The position numbers and the translations under genes are program-made. The notes under the pieces were generated by a model. It did no database searches and was not told where the DNA came from. It saw nothing but the letters and a program-made list of their open reading frames with translations. From CAYMPH01 sp964529415 (GTDB lineage: Bacteria; Spirochaetota; UBA4802; UBA5550): a DNA stretch of 64,000 nucleotides. Below are positions 53,571 to 61,837 of the stretch, one piece after another. Positions within the stretch are counted from its first letter, which is position 1. Each line of letters begins with the position of its first letter. Location of the stretch: positions 124,001 to 188,000 of the forward strand of contig CAZGWD010000007.1 in NCBI GenBank assembly GCA_964529415.1, given 5' to 3'.

Positions 53571-53595
53571 TGCCCCCTTCGGGGGACAGGGGGCA
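53571..53595. repeat. GC-rich hairpin repeat upstream of the ROK kinase
   Basis: TGCCCCC (53571-53577) and GGGGGCA (53589-53595) form a perfect 7-bp stem; an alternative inner pairing CCCC-TTC-GGGG also exists. It lies 25 bp before the ROK start, separate in sequence from the thiL-end hairpin but of the same kind. Confidence 0.6.
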
Positions 53596-53619
53596 AAGTT
53601 CTAAAATTACGGAGGATTT

Positions 53620-54564
53620 ATGTTCGCAGGAATTGATATTGGAGGAACAAACATCAAGGGAATCTTAACTGATAAATCAGGAAAAGAATACAGCTTCAGG
53701 GAAATTCCAACACCAAAAACTGCAGATGAAATAGACGATGCAATATGCACTCTGATTGAAAATCTCGCTACATCAGCATGTATTTCTAAAATAGATATTT
53801 CAGGTATTGGACTTGGCGTGCCTGGAACCATTGATAAATCAAAAGGTGAAATAATTTTATGTTCAAATATCCCTTCATGGAAAAATCACCCATTAATAAA
53901 AAATATTCAGAAAAAAACCGGTGTACCTTGCGTTATTGAAAATGATGCGACATCAGCTCTGGTTGGCGGATGGTGGAAAGGAAATGGTTCAAAATTCAAA
54001 AACTGGATCATGATTACTCTCGGAACAGGTATTGGCGGCGGAGCTATTTTAGACAATAAAATTTATTCAGGAAGAAACGGAAGTGCGCTCGAAATCGGTC
54101 ATACAACAATAGATTTAAACGGCCATGAATGTGCATGCGGCAACAGAGGTTGTTTTGAAAAATATGCTTCGGCAACTGCACTTGTTGATCTGGCAAAAAA
54201 CTATATCAAGAAATATAAAGGTTCATCATTAAATGATAGGATTAAGAATGAACAACTTACATCTCTTATTATATATGAGGAAGCTCTTAAAAAAGATGAA
54301 CTTGCAAAAAAAGTTTTTGATGAAGTTTCATTTTATCTTGGCGTTGGAATAGTAAACATAATCAATATTTTCAATCCTGAAGCAATTATTATTGGAGGCG
54401 GTTTATCCCAGGCTTTTAATATAATGCTTCCTGTAATTCAGAAAACAATTAATGAAAGAGCAATAGCCGGATTAAAGGAAAATGTAAAAATTCTGCAGTC
54501 AAAAGATTACCTGAAAATGCCAAGTCTCGGTGCTGCGAAAATTGCAATGGAATCTCTTAAATAA
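53620..54564 (+). CDS. ROK-family sugar kinase (glucokinase-like)
   Basis: 314 residues. The ATP-binding motif is MFAGIDIGGTNIKGILTD. Sugar-site residues lie in IENDATSALVGGWW, and LGTGIGGGAI contacts phosphate. The ROK zinc site is intact: EIGHTTIDLNGHECACGNRG, then CFE, giving His-x9-Cys-x-Cys-x4-Cys. It probably phosphorylates glucose or N-acetylated hexose in the cytoplasm. Its own GGAGG precedes the ATG. The Rieske gene starts 5 bp after its stop, so the respiratory genes may be transcribed with it. Confidence 0.88.
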   Translation: MFAGIDIGGTNIKGILTDKSGKEYSFREIPTPKTADEIDDAICTLIENLATSACISKIDISGIGLGVPGTIDKSKGEIILCSNIPSWKNHPLIKNIQKKTGVPCVIENDATSALVGGWWKGNGSKFKNWIMITLGTGIGGGAILDNKIYSGRNGSALEIGHTTIDLNGHECACGNRGCFEKYASATALVDLAKNYIKKYKGSSLNDRIKNEQLTSLIIYEEALKKDELAKKVFDEVSFYLGVGIVNIINIFNPEAIIIGGGLSQAFNIMLPVIQKTINERAIAGLKENVKILQSKDYLKMPSLGAAKIAMESLK

Positions 54565-54568
54565 TACA

Positions 54569-54985
54569 ATGAAAGAAAAAAAAACTTACGATAGAAAGTT
54601 TTTTTTAAAAATTGCAGCATTATCACTGACACTTGTTTCAGCCGGATTTGTTTTTCCAATGATTGATAAATTCCGTATCTTTTCTATATCTAAAAAAAAA
54701 ATTGAGCTTCCTGATGCAATTTCTGAAGGAATAACATTTATTAATAATATAATAATCATAAAAAAAAATGATAATGTTAAAATTCTTTCATCGAAATGCA
54801 CACATTTGGGCTGCATGATAAAAAATGCAGATTCAAATGGAAACCTGGTCTGCTCATGCCATGGATCTGTTTTTTCAATTGATGGGAAAGTTCTGGCTGG
54901 GCCGGCTTTATCAGATTTACCAGAATTAAAATGGATGAAAGATTCCAGAACAGGGAAGATAATTATTGAAGATGTCTCTGTTTAA
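54569..54985 (+). CDS. Rieske iron-sulfur protein of a bc-type complex
   Basis: 138 residues from the ATG at 54569; longer frames overlap the ROK gene. An N-terminal helix (LKIAALSLTLVSAGFVFP) follows YDRKFF, an Arg-Lys rather than the Arg-Arg usual for Tat export. The cluster ligands are complete: SSKCTHLGCMI and CSCHGSVFS (Cys-x-His ... Cys-x-x-His, with the extra disulfide pair). It carries electrons from quinol to a cytochrome. It overlaps the cytochrome b gene by 14 bp. Confidence 0.92.
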   Translation: MKEKKTYDRKFFLKIAALSLTLVSAGFVFPMIDKFRIFSISKKKIELPDAISEGITFINNIIIIKKNDNVKILSSKCTHLGCMIKNADSNGNLVCSCHGSVFSIDGKVLAGPALSDLPELKWMKDSRTGKIIIEDVSV

Positions 54986-55865
54986 AAATAATTTTTTTTA
55001 TTCATGGAACAGGTTTTTTCCGACAAACGGCATGCTGTCTGCTGCAGCATTTATAATAGCTGTTGTAACAGGATTCATCCTCGCAGTTCCATATGATCCC
55101 TATAAAGCCAGAGAATCTATCCAGATTATTATGATATCGAATCCATCTGCATCGTTTATACGTTCAGCGCATTACTGGAGCTCGCAGTTTTTTCTGATTT
55201 TCACAATAATTCATTTCTTCGAATACTTTCTATACTCAGGTGATAAAAAAATCAGCAAAGGAGTTTGGTTAAGGCTTGTAACTGCTATTCCTGTAGCCCT
55301 GTTCGTTATGCTTTCAGGATTTATTTTAAAGGGTGATAATGAAGGAATAATGGCAAATGAAATTCTCCGCGGAATTATTTCACTTGTTCCTTTTATTGGA
55401 AATTATCTTGAAAGTTTTCTTCTTGGAATCAGAAACAGTCTACATGTTGTTTACGTTCACCATGCTGCTACAGCAACTATTTATCTTATCATTGTTATTA
55501 TAGAACATACAAAAAAAATCTGGCCTACAGTTTATTCCTACCTGTATATTCTATCCGCTACTATAATAATATCATTCACTATACCTGCATCGCTTCATTC
55601 CGATTCAGATTCAGCTCTTAAAGGGCCTTGGTATTTTGTGGGATTGCAGGAAATTTTTCACTGGATGAGCAGCCCGCAGTATGTCATTTATATCATGCTG
55701 ATATTATTTTTACTGATTATACTTTTAAGATATACGGATAATATAATTTATAAATATATCAGATATATATTAGTCATAAATTTTATTGTATATTTCATTT
55801 CATTTCTAATCGGCTGGTTTTTCCGCGGGGAGAACTGGACGTTTGTTATGCCAGGATTCAATTAA
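54972..55865 (+). CDS. Cytochrome b subunit of a Rieske/cytochrome b quinol oxidoreductase
   Basis: 297 residues from the ATG at 54972 (a TTG at 54966 is possible), about eight helices. Two His pairs at 14-residue spacing supply the b haems: AHYWSSQFFLIFTIIH and VHHAATATIYLIIVIIEH. A quinol-site motif resembling PEWY occurs at KGPWYFVGLQEIFHW. This b6-plus-short-C-terminal form is typical of bc complexes paired with multihaem cytochromes in anaerobes. Flanked by Rieske (overlap) and the dodecahaem gene (150 bp on). Confidence 0.9.
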   Translation: MSLFKNNFFYSWNRFFPTNGMLSAAAFIIAVVTGFILAVPYDPYKARESIQIIMISNPSASFIRSAHYWSSQFFLIFTIIHFFEYFLYSGDKKISKGVWLRLVTAIPVALFVMLSGFILKGDNEGIMANEILRGIISLVPFIGNYLESFLLGIRNSLHVVYVHHAATATIYLIIVIIEHTKKIWPTVYSYLYILSATIIISFTIPASLHSDSDSALKGPWYFVGLQEIFHWMSSPQYVIYIMLILFLLIILLRYTDNIIYKYIRYILVINFIVYFISFLIGWFFRGENWTFVMPGFN

Positions 55866-55880
55866 ATTGCATTCAGGTAA

Positions 55881-55989
55881 GTGTAAGATTCAGGGGATCA
55901 GGGAGATTGAAGAGATATGGAAATAAAGGAAAATATTGATCTTTTTATTTCATCCATCCCCGATATCTCCATATCTCCTTTTCTTACAC
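55881..55989. repeat. Imperfect inverted repeat between cytochrome b and multihaem cytochrome genes
   Basis: Outer arms GTGTAAG (55881-55887) and CTTACAC (55983-55989); inner arms GAGATATGG (55912-55920) and CCATATCTC (55969-55977); AAATAAA and TTTATTT nearer the centre. It occupies most of the 150-bp gap. A hairpin here could set the ratio of the two subunits by partial termination or mRNA processing. Similar in style, not clearly in sequence, to the 27071 repeat. Confidence 0.6.
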
Positions 55990-56015
55990 ATGATTTCATC
56001 AAGGATTAAATTTTA

Positions 56016-57965
56016 ATGAGAAGAAAGATATTTGGCATAAATAAAAATTTATATTCATTAATAATAATATCAGCATTATTCATAATTTCATTTTCAATCG
56101 TTGTATATTATTCCAACTATGAAAAAAATGTTTTCAATGAATCTATAATACTTTCAGGCGGAAAAGAAATTTCTGCAATTCCTTTAATCAATGGAAATAG
56201 AGAAGGATGTCCTGTCTGCCATTCCGGAATGAAAGGTTTTTCCAGTTCGCATGATCCTGAAGCAATAGGATGTTTTTCCTGTCATCAGGGAAACCCTCTT
56301 TCTATAGATAAAAAAACTGCACACGAAAATCTTATTAAAATTCCCGGAAACCTTGATTCAGCTGAAAAATCATGCGGCAAATCCGGCTGCCATGATGATA
56401 TAGTTAAAAGAGTGAAAAATTCTCTAATGGGAACAGGACGTGGAATGGTTTCTGTTAACAGATTTGTATTCGGTGAAAGTTCAAGTCCTGACGGAACAGG
56501 CCATCTTTCAAAATTATCAAAATCTCCTGCAGATACTCATTTAAAACAGCTTTGCTCACCTTGTCATCTTGGAAACAGTAAAAATTTTGCCGGTCCTGTT
56601 GTTGATGATTTTACTGGCGGCGGATGTCTTGCCTGTCATCTTGAATATTCAAAAGATGCTGCTTCAGATTTGCAAAAATATCTTAAAACAAAACTGCTTA
56701 TGAAAACGCATCCAAAACTTTCAGTTAATGCGGATAACAGTAAATGTTTTGAATGCCATAACAGATCATCAAGGATTTCAACCAATTACGAAGGCTGGCA
56801 CGAAACGCTTATATCAAAAGATGAAATACCAAAAAAAGGAAATTACAGAGTCCTTTCTGATGGGCGTGTCTTTGAAAAAAAACCTCATGACATCCATTAT
56901 GAAAAAGGATTGCAGTGCATTGACTGTCATACTGCAAGAGAAACAATGGGAGACGGTAAATCATACAACCACCAGGAAGAGCAGATAGAAATATCATGTG
57001 AAGACTGCCATAGAATTTCAAAACCAAAAACTGTTTCGTATAATCAGCTTGATGATGAATCTAAAAAAATACTGAAGTTGAGAAAAGAAAATACTGATAA
57101 AAGATATCTTCTTCTGGAGAAAAACGGGCGTCCTGCAATTAATATATTTCAGGATAATTCGGGCAGTCTTTATTTGAAATTAAAATTAAATTTATCTACA
57201 GGCAGACGGAATATTTACAGTTTAAAAACTCCATCGGAAATATGCAGCAAAGCTGTATCAGGTCATGATCGTCTTTCCTGCCAGAGCTGTCATACATCGT
57301 GGTCGCCGACCTGCATTTCATGCCACACTAAATTCAGCCCTGAATCAGGATTATTTAAAAAAGCGGAAAGACATTTATTTAATAAAAATACAGGTGTCTG
57401 GGAGGAATATATTGATCATTTTTATGCACTGCCCCCTTCTCTCGGAATCAGGCTTAAAAATGGCGTGCAGATAATTGACACTTTTATTCCAGGAATGGTT
57501 TTAACAATAGATGGAATAGATAATGGACTAAACAAACAGAAAAACGATGGAAAAAACTTTCAGATTTTTAAAAGACTCTATGCCCCCACTTCATCACATA
57601 CAACTGTCAGGAATGGAAGAACATGCGAATCGTGTCATACTGATTCAAGAACCCTTGGTTTTGGAACAGGAAAATTGAATATTGAAAAAATTGAAAAAGA
57701 AAATGTAAAAATTTCTTTTGAAAGCGATTACGTGAATCATCCTGTTGATAATTTGCCTCTTGATTCATGGATTAAACCATTTTCTGAACTTAAAGAACCT
57801 GTCTCAACTCGAACCGGTGCAAGGCCGTTTAATGCAAAAGAACAGAAAAAAATTTTAGTTGTAGGCAGATGCCTATCCTGTCATAAGGGCACGGATGTGA
57901 ATATTAAAATGATTTATTCAAATTTTACTAAATCAATAAAAACAAGGAAAAGTTTCTGCAACTGA
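56016..57965 (+). CDS. Membrane-anchored dodecahaem c-type cytochrome
   Basis: 649 residues; one N-terminal helix (~10-30) anchors it with a periplasmic body. Twelve haem-binding motifs are seen: eleven CXXCH at about residues 65, 86, 180, 204, 244, 301, 328, 422, 433, 537 and 619, and one CX4CH (CGKSGCH) at 120. Several extra His could be distal ligands. The ~100-residue gaps after 328 and after 433 are haem-free. It most likely accepts electrons from the Rieske/cytochrome b pair and passes them on to periplasmic or extracellular acceptors. AAGGA lies upstream of the ATG. Confidence 0.93.
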   Translation: MRRKIFGINKNLYSLIIISALFIISFSIVVYYSNYEKNVFNESIILSGGKEISAIPLINGNREGCPVCHSGMKGFSSSHDPEAIGCFSCHQGNPLSIDKKTAHENLIKIPGNLDSAEKSCGKSGCHDDIVKRVKNSLMGTGRGMVSVNRFVFGESSSPDGTGHLSKLSKSPADTHLKQLCSPCHLGNSKNFAGPVVDDFTGGGCLACHLEYSKDAASDLQKYLKTKLLMKTHPKLSVNADNSKCFECHNRSSRISTNYEGWHETLISKDEIPKKGNYRVLSDGRVFEKKPHDIHYEKGLQCIDCHTARETMGDGKSYNHQEEQIEISCEDCHRISKPKTVSYNQLDDESKKILKLRKENTDKRYLLLEKNGRPAINIFQDNSGSLYLKLKLNLSTGRRNIYSLKTPSEICSKAVSGHDRLSCQSCHTSWSPTCISCHTKFSPESGLFKKAERHLFNKNTGVWEEYIDHFYALPPSLGIRLKNGVQIIDTFIPGMVLTIDGIDNGLNKQKNDGKNFQIFKRLYAPTSSHTTVRNGRTCESCHTDSRTLGFGTGKLNIEKIEKENVKISFESDYVNHPVDNLPLDSWIKPFSELKEPVSTRTGARPFNAKEQKKILVVGRCLSCHKGTDVNIKMIYSNFTKSIKTRKSFCN

Positions 57966-57969
57966 TTTT

Positions 57970-59916
57970 ATGAACTCTAAATTTATCAATAATTTATATA
58001 TATTTCTGATTTTTGCACTTCTATTCATTTTTCCGGTTTTATTATATAGAATTGAAATATATAATTTAATTAATATTATTTACCCTGAGTTTAATAAACT
58101 GAATTTTTATGACTATTTATTAATCAGCAGAAATAATGACCTTCAATTCATATACAAACCATTATTTCTGATATTTTTAATATCCTTTATCCCTTTCATT
58201 CAAAATAAAAATAAAATAGTACTGCTTGGAGTTTTGCTTTGTTTGTATTCAGTTTTATTTTTAATTTTCGCTGAATTTTTCAGTATTTATCAGACCTCAT
58301 TTCAAATTAATTTTATAGGTAAAGAACATTTCACAGGAATTGCAGCAATGCTTTACTCTGCCTTTGCAGAGATATCTGTGATATTTTATTTTAAAATATT
58401 ATTTATATCTTCGTTAATTTCAGTGGTCTGCTTTTTTTTGTACAAAAAGGATGTTTTTTTAATAAATAAAAGATTTATATATACAACAGCAATTTTAATA
58501 ATATTAAGTCTGTTTTATTTATTTCCTTCAGCTGATGTTTTAAAAATCAGCAGTTTGAATGTAAAAGATAATCCGACAAAGCAGAAAATGATTTCCCAGA
58601 TTTTTGAATTCAGCATCAATCCATTTAATGAATTTATTTCAGTTAAGAAACAAACAGATAAACAAAGCATCAGCTCTTCTGAAAAGTTTACTTTTAAATT
58701 CAATACAGATTCACTTGAATCTGATAAGCGGATCCATTTATCCGGTATTATTCCTAAAAATAAAAAATACAATATTATACTATATTTTTTTGAATCCACT
58801 GCATATTCATATCTTGATATAAAAATCGGCGGCAGAGAAGTTACCGGTGAAATGAACAGATTATCCAGAAACAGTTTTTTTGCAAAAAACCACTATGCGA
58901 ATTTTCCTTTATCTGCGAACGCCCTGCTTTCTGTTTTATCTTCATCCTATGATTCAAATTCAAAAGATCCGGTAATTTCAGTATATCCTGATATAAAGCT
59001 GAAAACAATTTCTGAAATTTTAAAAGACAACGGATACAATACAGCGCTAATTCATACAGGCGGTCTCGGCTACGCAGGACAGAACAGATTTTTAAAAAAT
59101 AGAAAATTTGATAAAATAATTGAATTTAAAGAATTAGAAAAAATCCCTCCTTATAATAAGCAGGTCGGCTGGGGCCTGGATGAAAGAGCAATGATCGAGC
59201 CTGCAGTAAATTTTATAAAAGAAAGCGGAAATGAACCGTATTTTTTAACTTTTCTGCCGGTTAATCCACATCATCCATACGCTATTCCTGATCAGAAATT
59301 TAATATTACAAAAGGAATGAATTCATCAAGCTGGTCCAACTATTTAAATTCTCTTTATTATTCAGATTATGCTCTCGGGGAACTGATTAAGCGTCTCGAA
59401 TCGGAAAAAATGCTCGATAATACACTTGTGTTTATTTTTGCAGATCACGGTGAAGCATTTTATCAGCACAAGGGGAATTACAACCACCCTTTTTATCTTT
59501 ATGAAGAAAACATTCACGTTCCTTTCATGATTTACAATAAAAAACTTTTTCCTGATAAAATAGCGTATGATGGAGTAACACGCCATATAGATATAGCTCC
59601 AACTATTCTTAATTTAATGAAAATAAATCCTCCTCATGAATATGAAGGCGTTCCGATTTTCAGTTCAAAACGCGAACAGCTTGCACTGATTCATACATTC
59701 TGGAAAGACGATATTATGGCAATTCGCGACGGCAAATGGAAATATATATTTAATTTCACCAACGGATTCGAAGAATTATATGATATTTCAGCAGATATGT
59801 CCGAGAAAAATAATATTTCAGCTGATAATAAAATTATTGCCAAAAGATATGCCAACTTAATTAATTCCGCAAGGATTTATAAAAAAGAATTTTATAACCG
59901 GATTTTATTAAAATAG
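57970..59916 (+). CDS. LtaS-like membrane sulfatase/phosphoglycerol-transferase family protein
   Basis: 648 residues. Five N-terminal helices (to ~195), then a sulfatase/alkaline-phosphatase-superfamily domain: ILYFFESTAYSYLDI (first metal acid), NFPLSANALLSVLSS (likely Ser nucleophile), AMIEPAVNFI, VFIFADHGEAFYQHKGNY (Asp-His metal ligands) and HIDIAPTILNLM. Relatives transfer phosphoglycerol or phosphoethanolamine to lipids or glycans in the periplasm; this Ser-nucleophile, full-metal-site version should be active, with substrate unknown. It starts 4 bp after the cytochrome gene. Confidence 0.87.
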   Translation: MNSKFINNLYIFLIFALLFIFPVLLYRIEIYNLINIIYPEFNKLNFYDYLLISRNNDLQFIYKPLFLIFLISFIPFIQNKNKIVLLGVLLCLYSVLFLIFAEFFSIYQTSFQINFIGKEHFTGIAAMLYSAFAEISVIFYFKILFISSLISVVCFFLYKKDVFLINKRFIYTTAILIILSLFYLFPSADVLKISSLNVKDNPTKQKMISQIFEFSINPFNEFISVKKQTDKQSISSSEKFTFKFNTDSLESDKRIHLSGIIPKNKKYNIILYFFESTAYSYLDIKIGGREVTGEMNRLSRNSFFAKNHYANFPLSANALLSVLSSSYDSNSKDPVISVYPDIKLKTISEILKDNGYNTALIHTGGLGYAGQNRFLKNRKFDKIIEFKELEKIPPYNKQVGWGLDERAMIEPAVNFIKESGNEPYFLTFLPVNPHHPYAIPDQKFNITKGMNSSSWSNYLNSLYYSDYALGELIKRLESEKMLDNTLVFIFADHGEAFYQHKGNYNHPFYLYEENIHVPFMIYNKKLFPDKIAYDGVTRHIDIAPTILNLMKINPPHEYEGVPIFSSKREQLALIHTFWKDDIMAIRDGKWKYIFNFTNGFEELYDISADMSEKNNISADNKIIAKRYANLINSARIYKKEFYNRILLK

Positions 59917-59932
59917 AAAAAGTGAGAAAAAT

Positions 59933-60733
59933 GTGGATATAATAAACATTCTGCTGCATATAGATATTAATAATTTAAAAACATTTAATATGGCTATATA
60001 TGCTTTTATTGCTATTGGATTTGTAATCTTTATAGTATTATTTTTTTTAACTGCACCATACGGCGGGAGACACACTTCAACAACCTGGGGACCGCTTGTC
60101 AGCAGTAGAACAGGCTGGCTGTTTATGGAAATACCTGCATCGCTTCTGTTTGCTATTTATTATATAATGAGTACTGAAAAAGCCAATCCTGTTCTTATAG
60201 TTTTTTTTATAATATGGCAGAGTCATTACTTTCACAGAGCATTTATTTTCCCTTTTTATATAAAGAGTAAAGCCAAGATGCCTTTAACAGTTGCCATGAT
60301 GGGATTAACATTTAATTCGGTTAACACATATATACAGGGCGCTTGGCTTTTTATTTTCGCTCCTATTTATACATATACAAATGCCTGGTTCACATCTCCG
60401 CAATTTATTATTGGAGTAATTGTTTTTTACAGCGGCTATATAATAAATAAAAATGCAGACTCAATATTGAAAGCCCTCAGGGATAAAACGCAAAATGGAT
60501 ATGAAATTCCCTATGGAGGCCTGTATAATTTTATATCCTGTCCCAATTATTTCGGAGAAATAATTGAATGGATCGGATGGGCTATATTAACATGGTCTTT
60601 TGCCGGAGCTGCTTTCGCTTTCTGGACAATAGCAAACCTTGCTCCAAGAGCGCTTGCAAATCATAAATGGTATTTAAGTCATTTTGAAAATTATCCAAAA
60701 GACAGAAAAGCACTGATACCATATTTATTTTAA
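59933..60733 (+). CDS. Steroid 5-alpha-reductase (SRD5A)-family membrane enzyme
   Basis: 266 residues, about seven helices, the length of human SRD5A1. The resemblance to the eukaryotic enzyme is strong: APYGGRHTSTTWGPLVSSRT, MEIPASLLFAIYY, YFHRAFIFPFYI, IPYGGLYNFISCPNYFGEII, EWIGWAILTWS, ANLAPRALANHKWY and FENYPKDRKALIPYLF. The NADPH-binding and catalytic His/Tyr/Glu positions of that family appear in the second half. It should reduce an enone-type double bond in a sterol- or isoprenoid-like lipid. GTG start at 59933, 16 bp after the sulfatase gene. Confidence 0.87.
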   Translation: MDIINILLHIDINNLKTFNMAIYAFIAIGFVIFIVLFFLTAPYGGRHTSTTWGPLVSSRTGWLFMEIPASLLFAIYYIMSTEKANPVLIVFFIIWQSHYFHRAFIFPFYIKSKAKMPLTVAMMGLTFNSVNTYIQGAWLFIFAPIYTYTNAWFTSPQFIIGVIVFYSGYIINKNADSILKALRDKTQNGYEIPYGGLYNFISCPNYFGEIIEWIGWAILTWSFAGAAFAFWTIANLAPRALANHKWYLSHFENYPKDRKALIPYLF

Positions 60734-60770
60734 TTCTTTTGCAATTTTTAAATGAATCGGAGTAATTTCA

Positions 60771-61817
60771 ATGAAAAATATATCTATAATCGGTGCAACA
60801 GGTTTTGGCGGTCTTGGTTTAATTGATCTGATATTAAAGCATCCGGGACTTAAAATTAAACAGCTCGTTGCCCGAAAAGATTCAGGCAATCCTGTCAGCT
60901 CGGTATTTCCTCATCTGAAAGGCTTCTGCGACATTGAAGTTGAAGATTCAGCAGATATTTCATTTGACGGAATTGATCTTGCTTTTTTTTCCACGCCGGA
61001 TAGAGCAGGAATGACTCTGATTAAAGATTTTTACAGCAGAAATATTCCTGTAATTGATTTCAGCGGAGATTTCCGTTTTAATTCAGTTGAAGATTATAAA
61101 GTATATGCAGAAAATAAAGGTATGGAAAGCAATCACCATACCCCTGAGCTGCTTAGCGAGTCTGTGTATGGCCTTCCTGAAAAATTCAGTACAAAATTAA
61201 AAACAGCTAAAATAGTCGGCAATCCAGGATGCTTTTCAATCTGCATGATACTGGGCCTTTTGCCTGCTGCAGAAAATAATTACCTGGATTCAGATACAAT
61301 TATCTGTGACGGAAAAACAGGAGTTTCCGGAGCAGGCAAAAATTCCGGTGAGCCGAATCTATATCCGCAGAGATATGAAAATATAAACACATACCGTGAA
61401 GGAAAACATCAGCATCTTGTTGAAGTTGAAAATTTAATAAATTTCAGCTCAAAAAGAAAAAGAAAAATATTTTTTGTACCTCAGATAGTTCCAATGAATC
61501 GAGGAATCATGACAACAATGTATTCAGATGCGCCTGAGGGCTGCACTACAGAAAAATTATTGAATCTCTACAGCGATTATTACTCAAAGAGTCCTTTTGT
61601 AGTAATTTCTGATAAATCACCTAATACAGCATACGTGCGCGGTTCGAACAGATGCCTGATCAGACCTTTTGTAGATAATAGAACCGGTAAAATATGCATT
61701 ACATCAGTGATCGACAATCTGATGAAGGGACAATCAGGGAATGCCATTCAGACTGCAAACCTTATGCTCGGATTTGAAGAAAAAGCCGGACTTGATTTTC
61801 CGGGATTTTATCCATAA
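60771..61817 (+). CDS. argC: N-acetyl-gamma-glutamyl-phosphate reductase
   Basis: 348 residues, complete. NADP-binding start SIIGATGFGGLGLIDLIL; catalytic Cys in KIVGNPGCFSICMILGLLPA; substrate loop KTGVSGAGKNSGEPNLYPQR; HQHLVEVENLI carries the catalytic His. Third step of arginine synthesis from glutamate. No other arg genes lie nearby, so the pathway is dispersed. CGGAG precedes the ATG. Confidence 0.93.
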   Translation: MKNISIIGATGFGGLGLIDLILKHPGLKIKQLVARKDSGNPVSSVFPHLKGFCDIEVEDSADISFDGIDLAFFSTPDRAGMTLIKDFYSRNIPVIDFSGDFRFNSVEDYKVYAENKGMESNHHTPELLSESVYGLPEKFSTKLKTAKIVGNPGCFSICMILGLLPAAENNYLDSDTIICDGKTGVSGAGKNSGEPNLYPQRYENINTYREGKHQHLVEVENLINFSSKRKRKIFFVPQIVPMNRGIMTTMYSDAPEGCTTEKLLNLYSDYYSKSPFVVISDKSPNTAYVRGSNRCLIRPFVDNRTGKICITSVIDNLMKGQSGNAIQTANLMLGFEEKAGLDFPGFYP

Positions 61818-61837
61818 AATAAAAAAAAGAAGAATGT

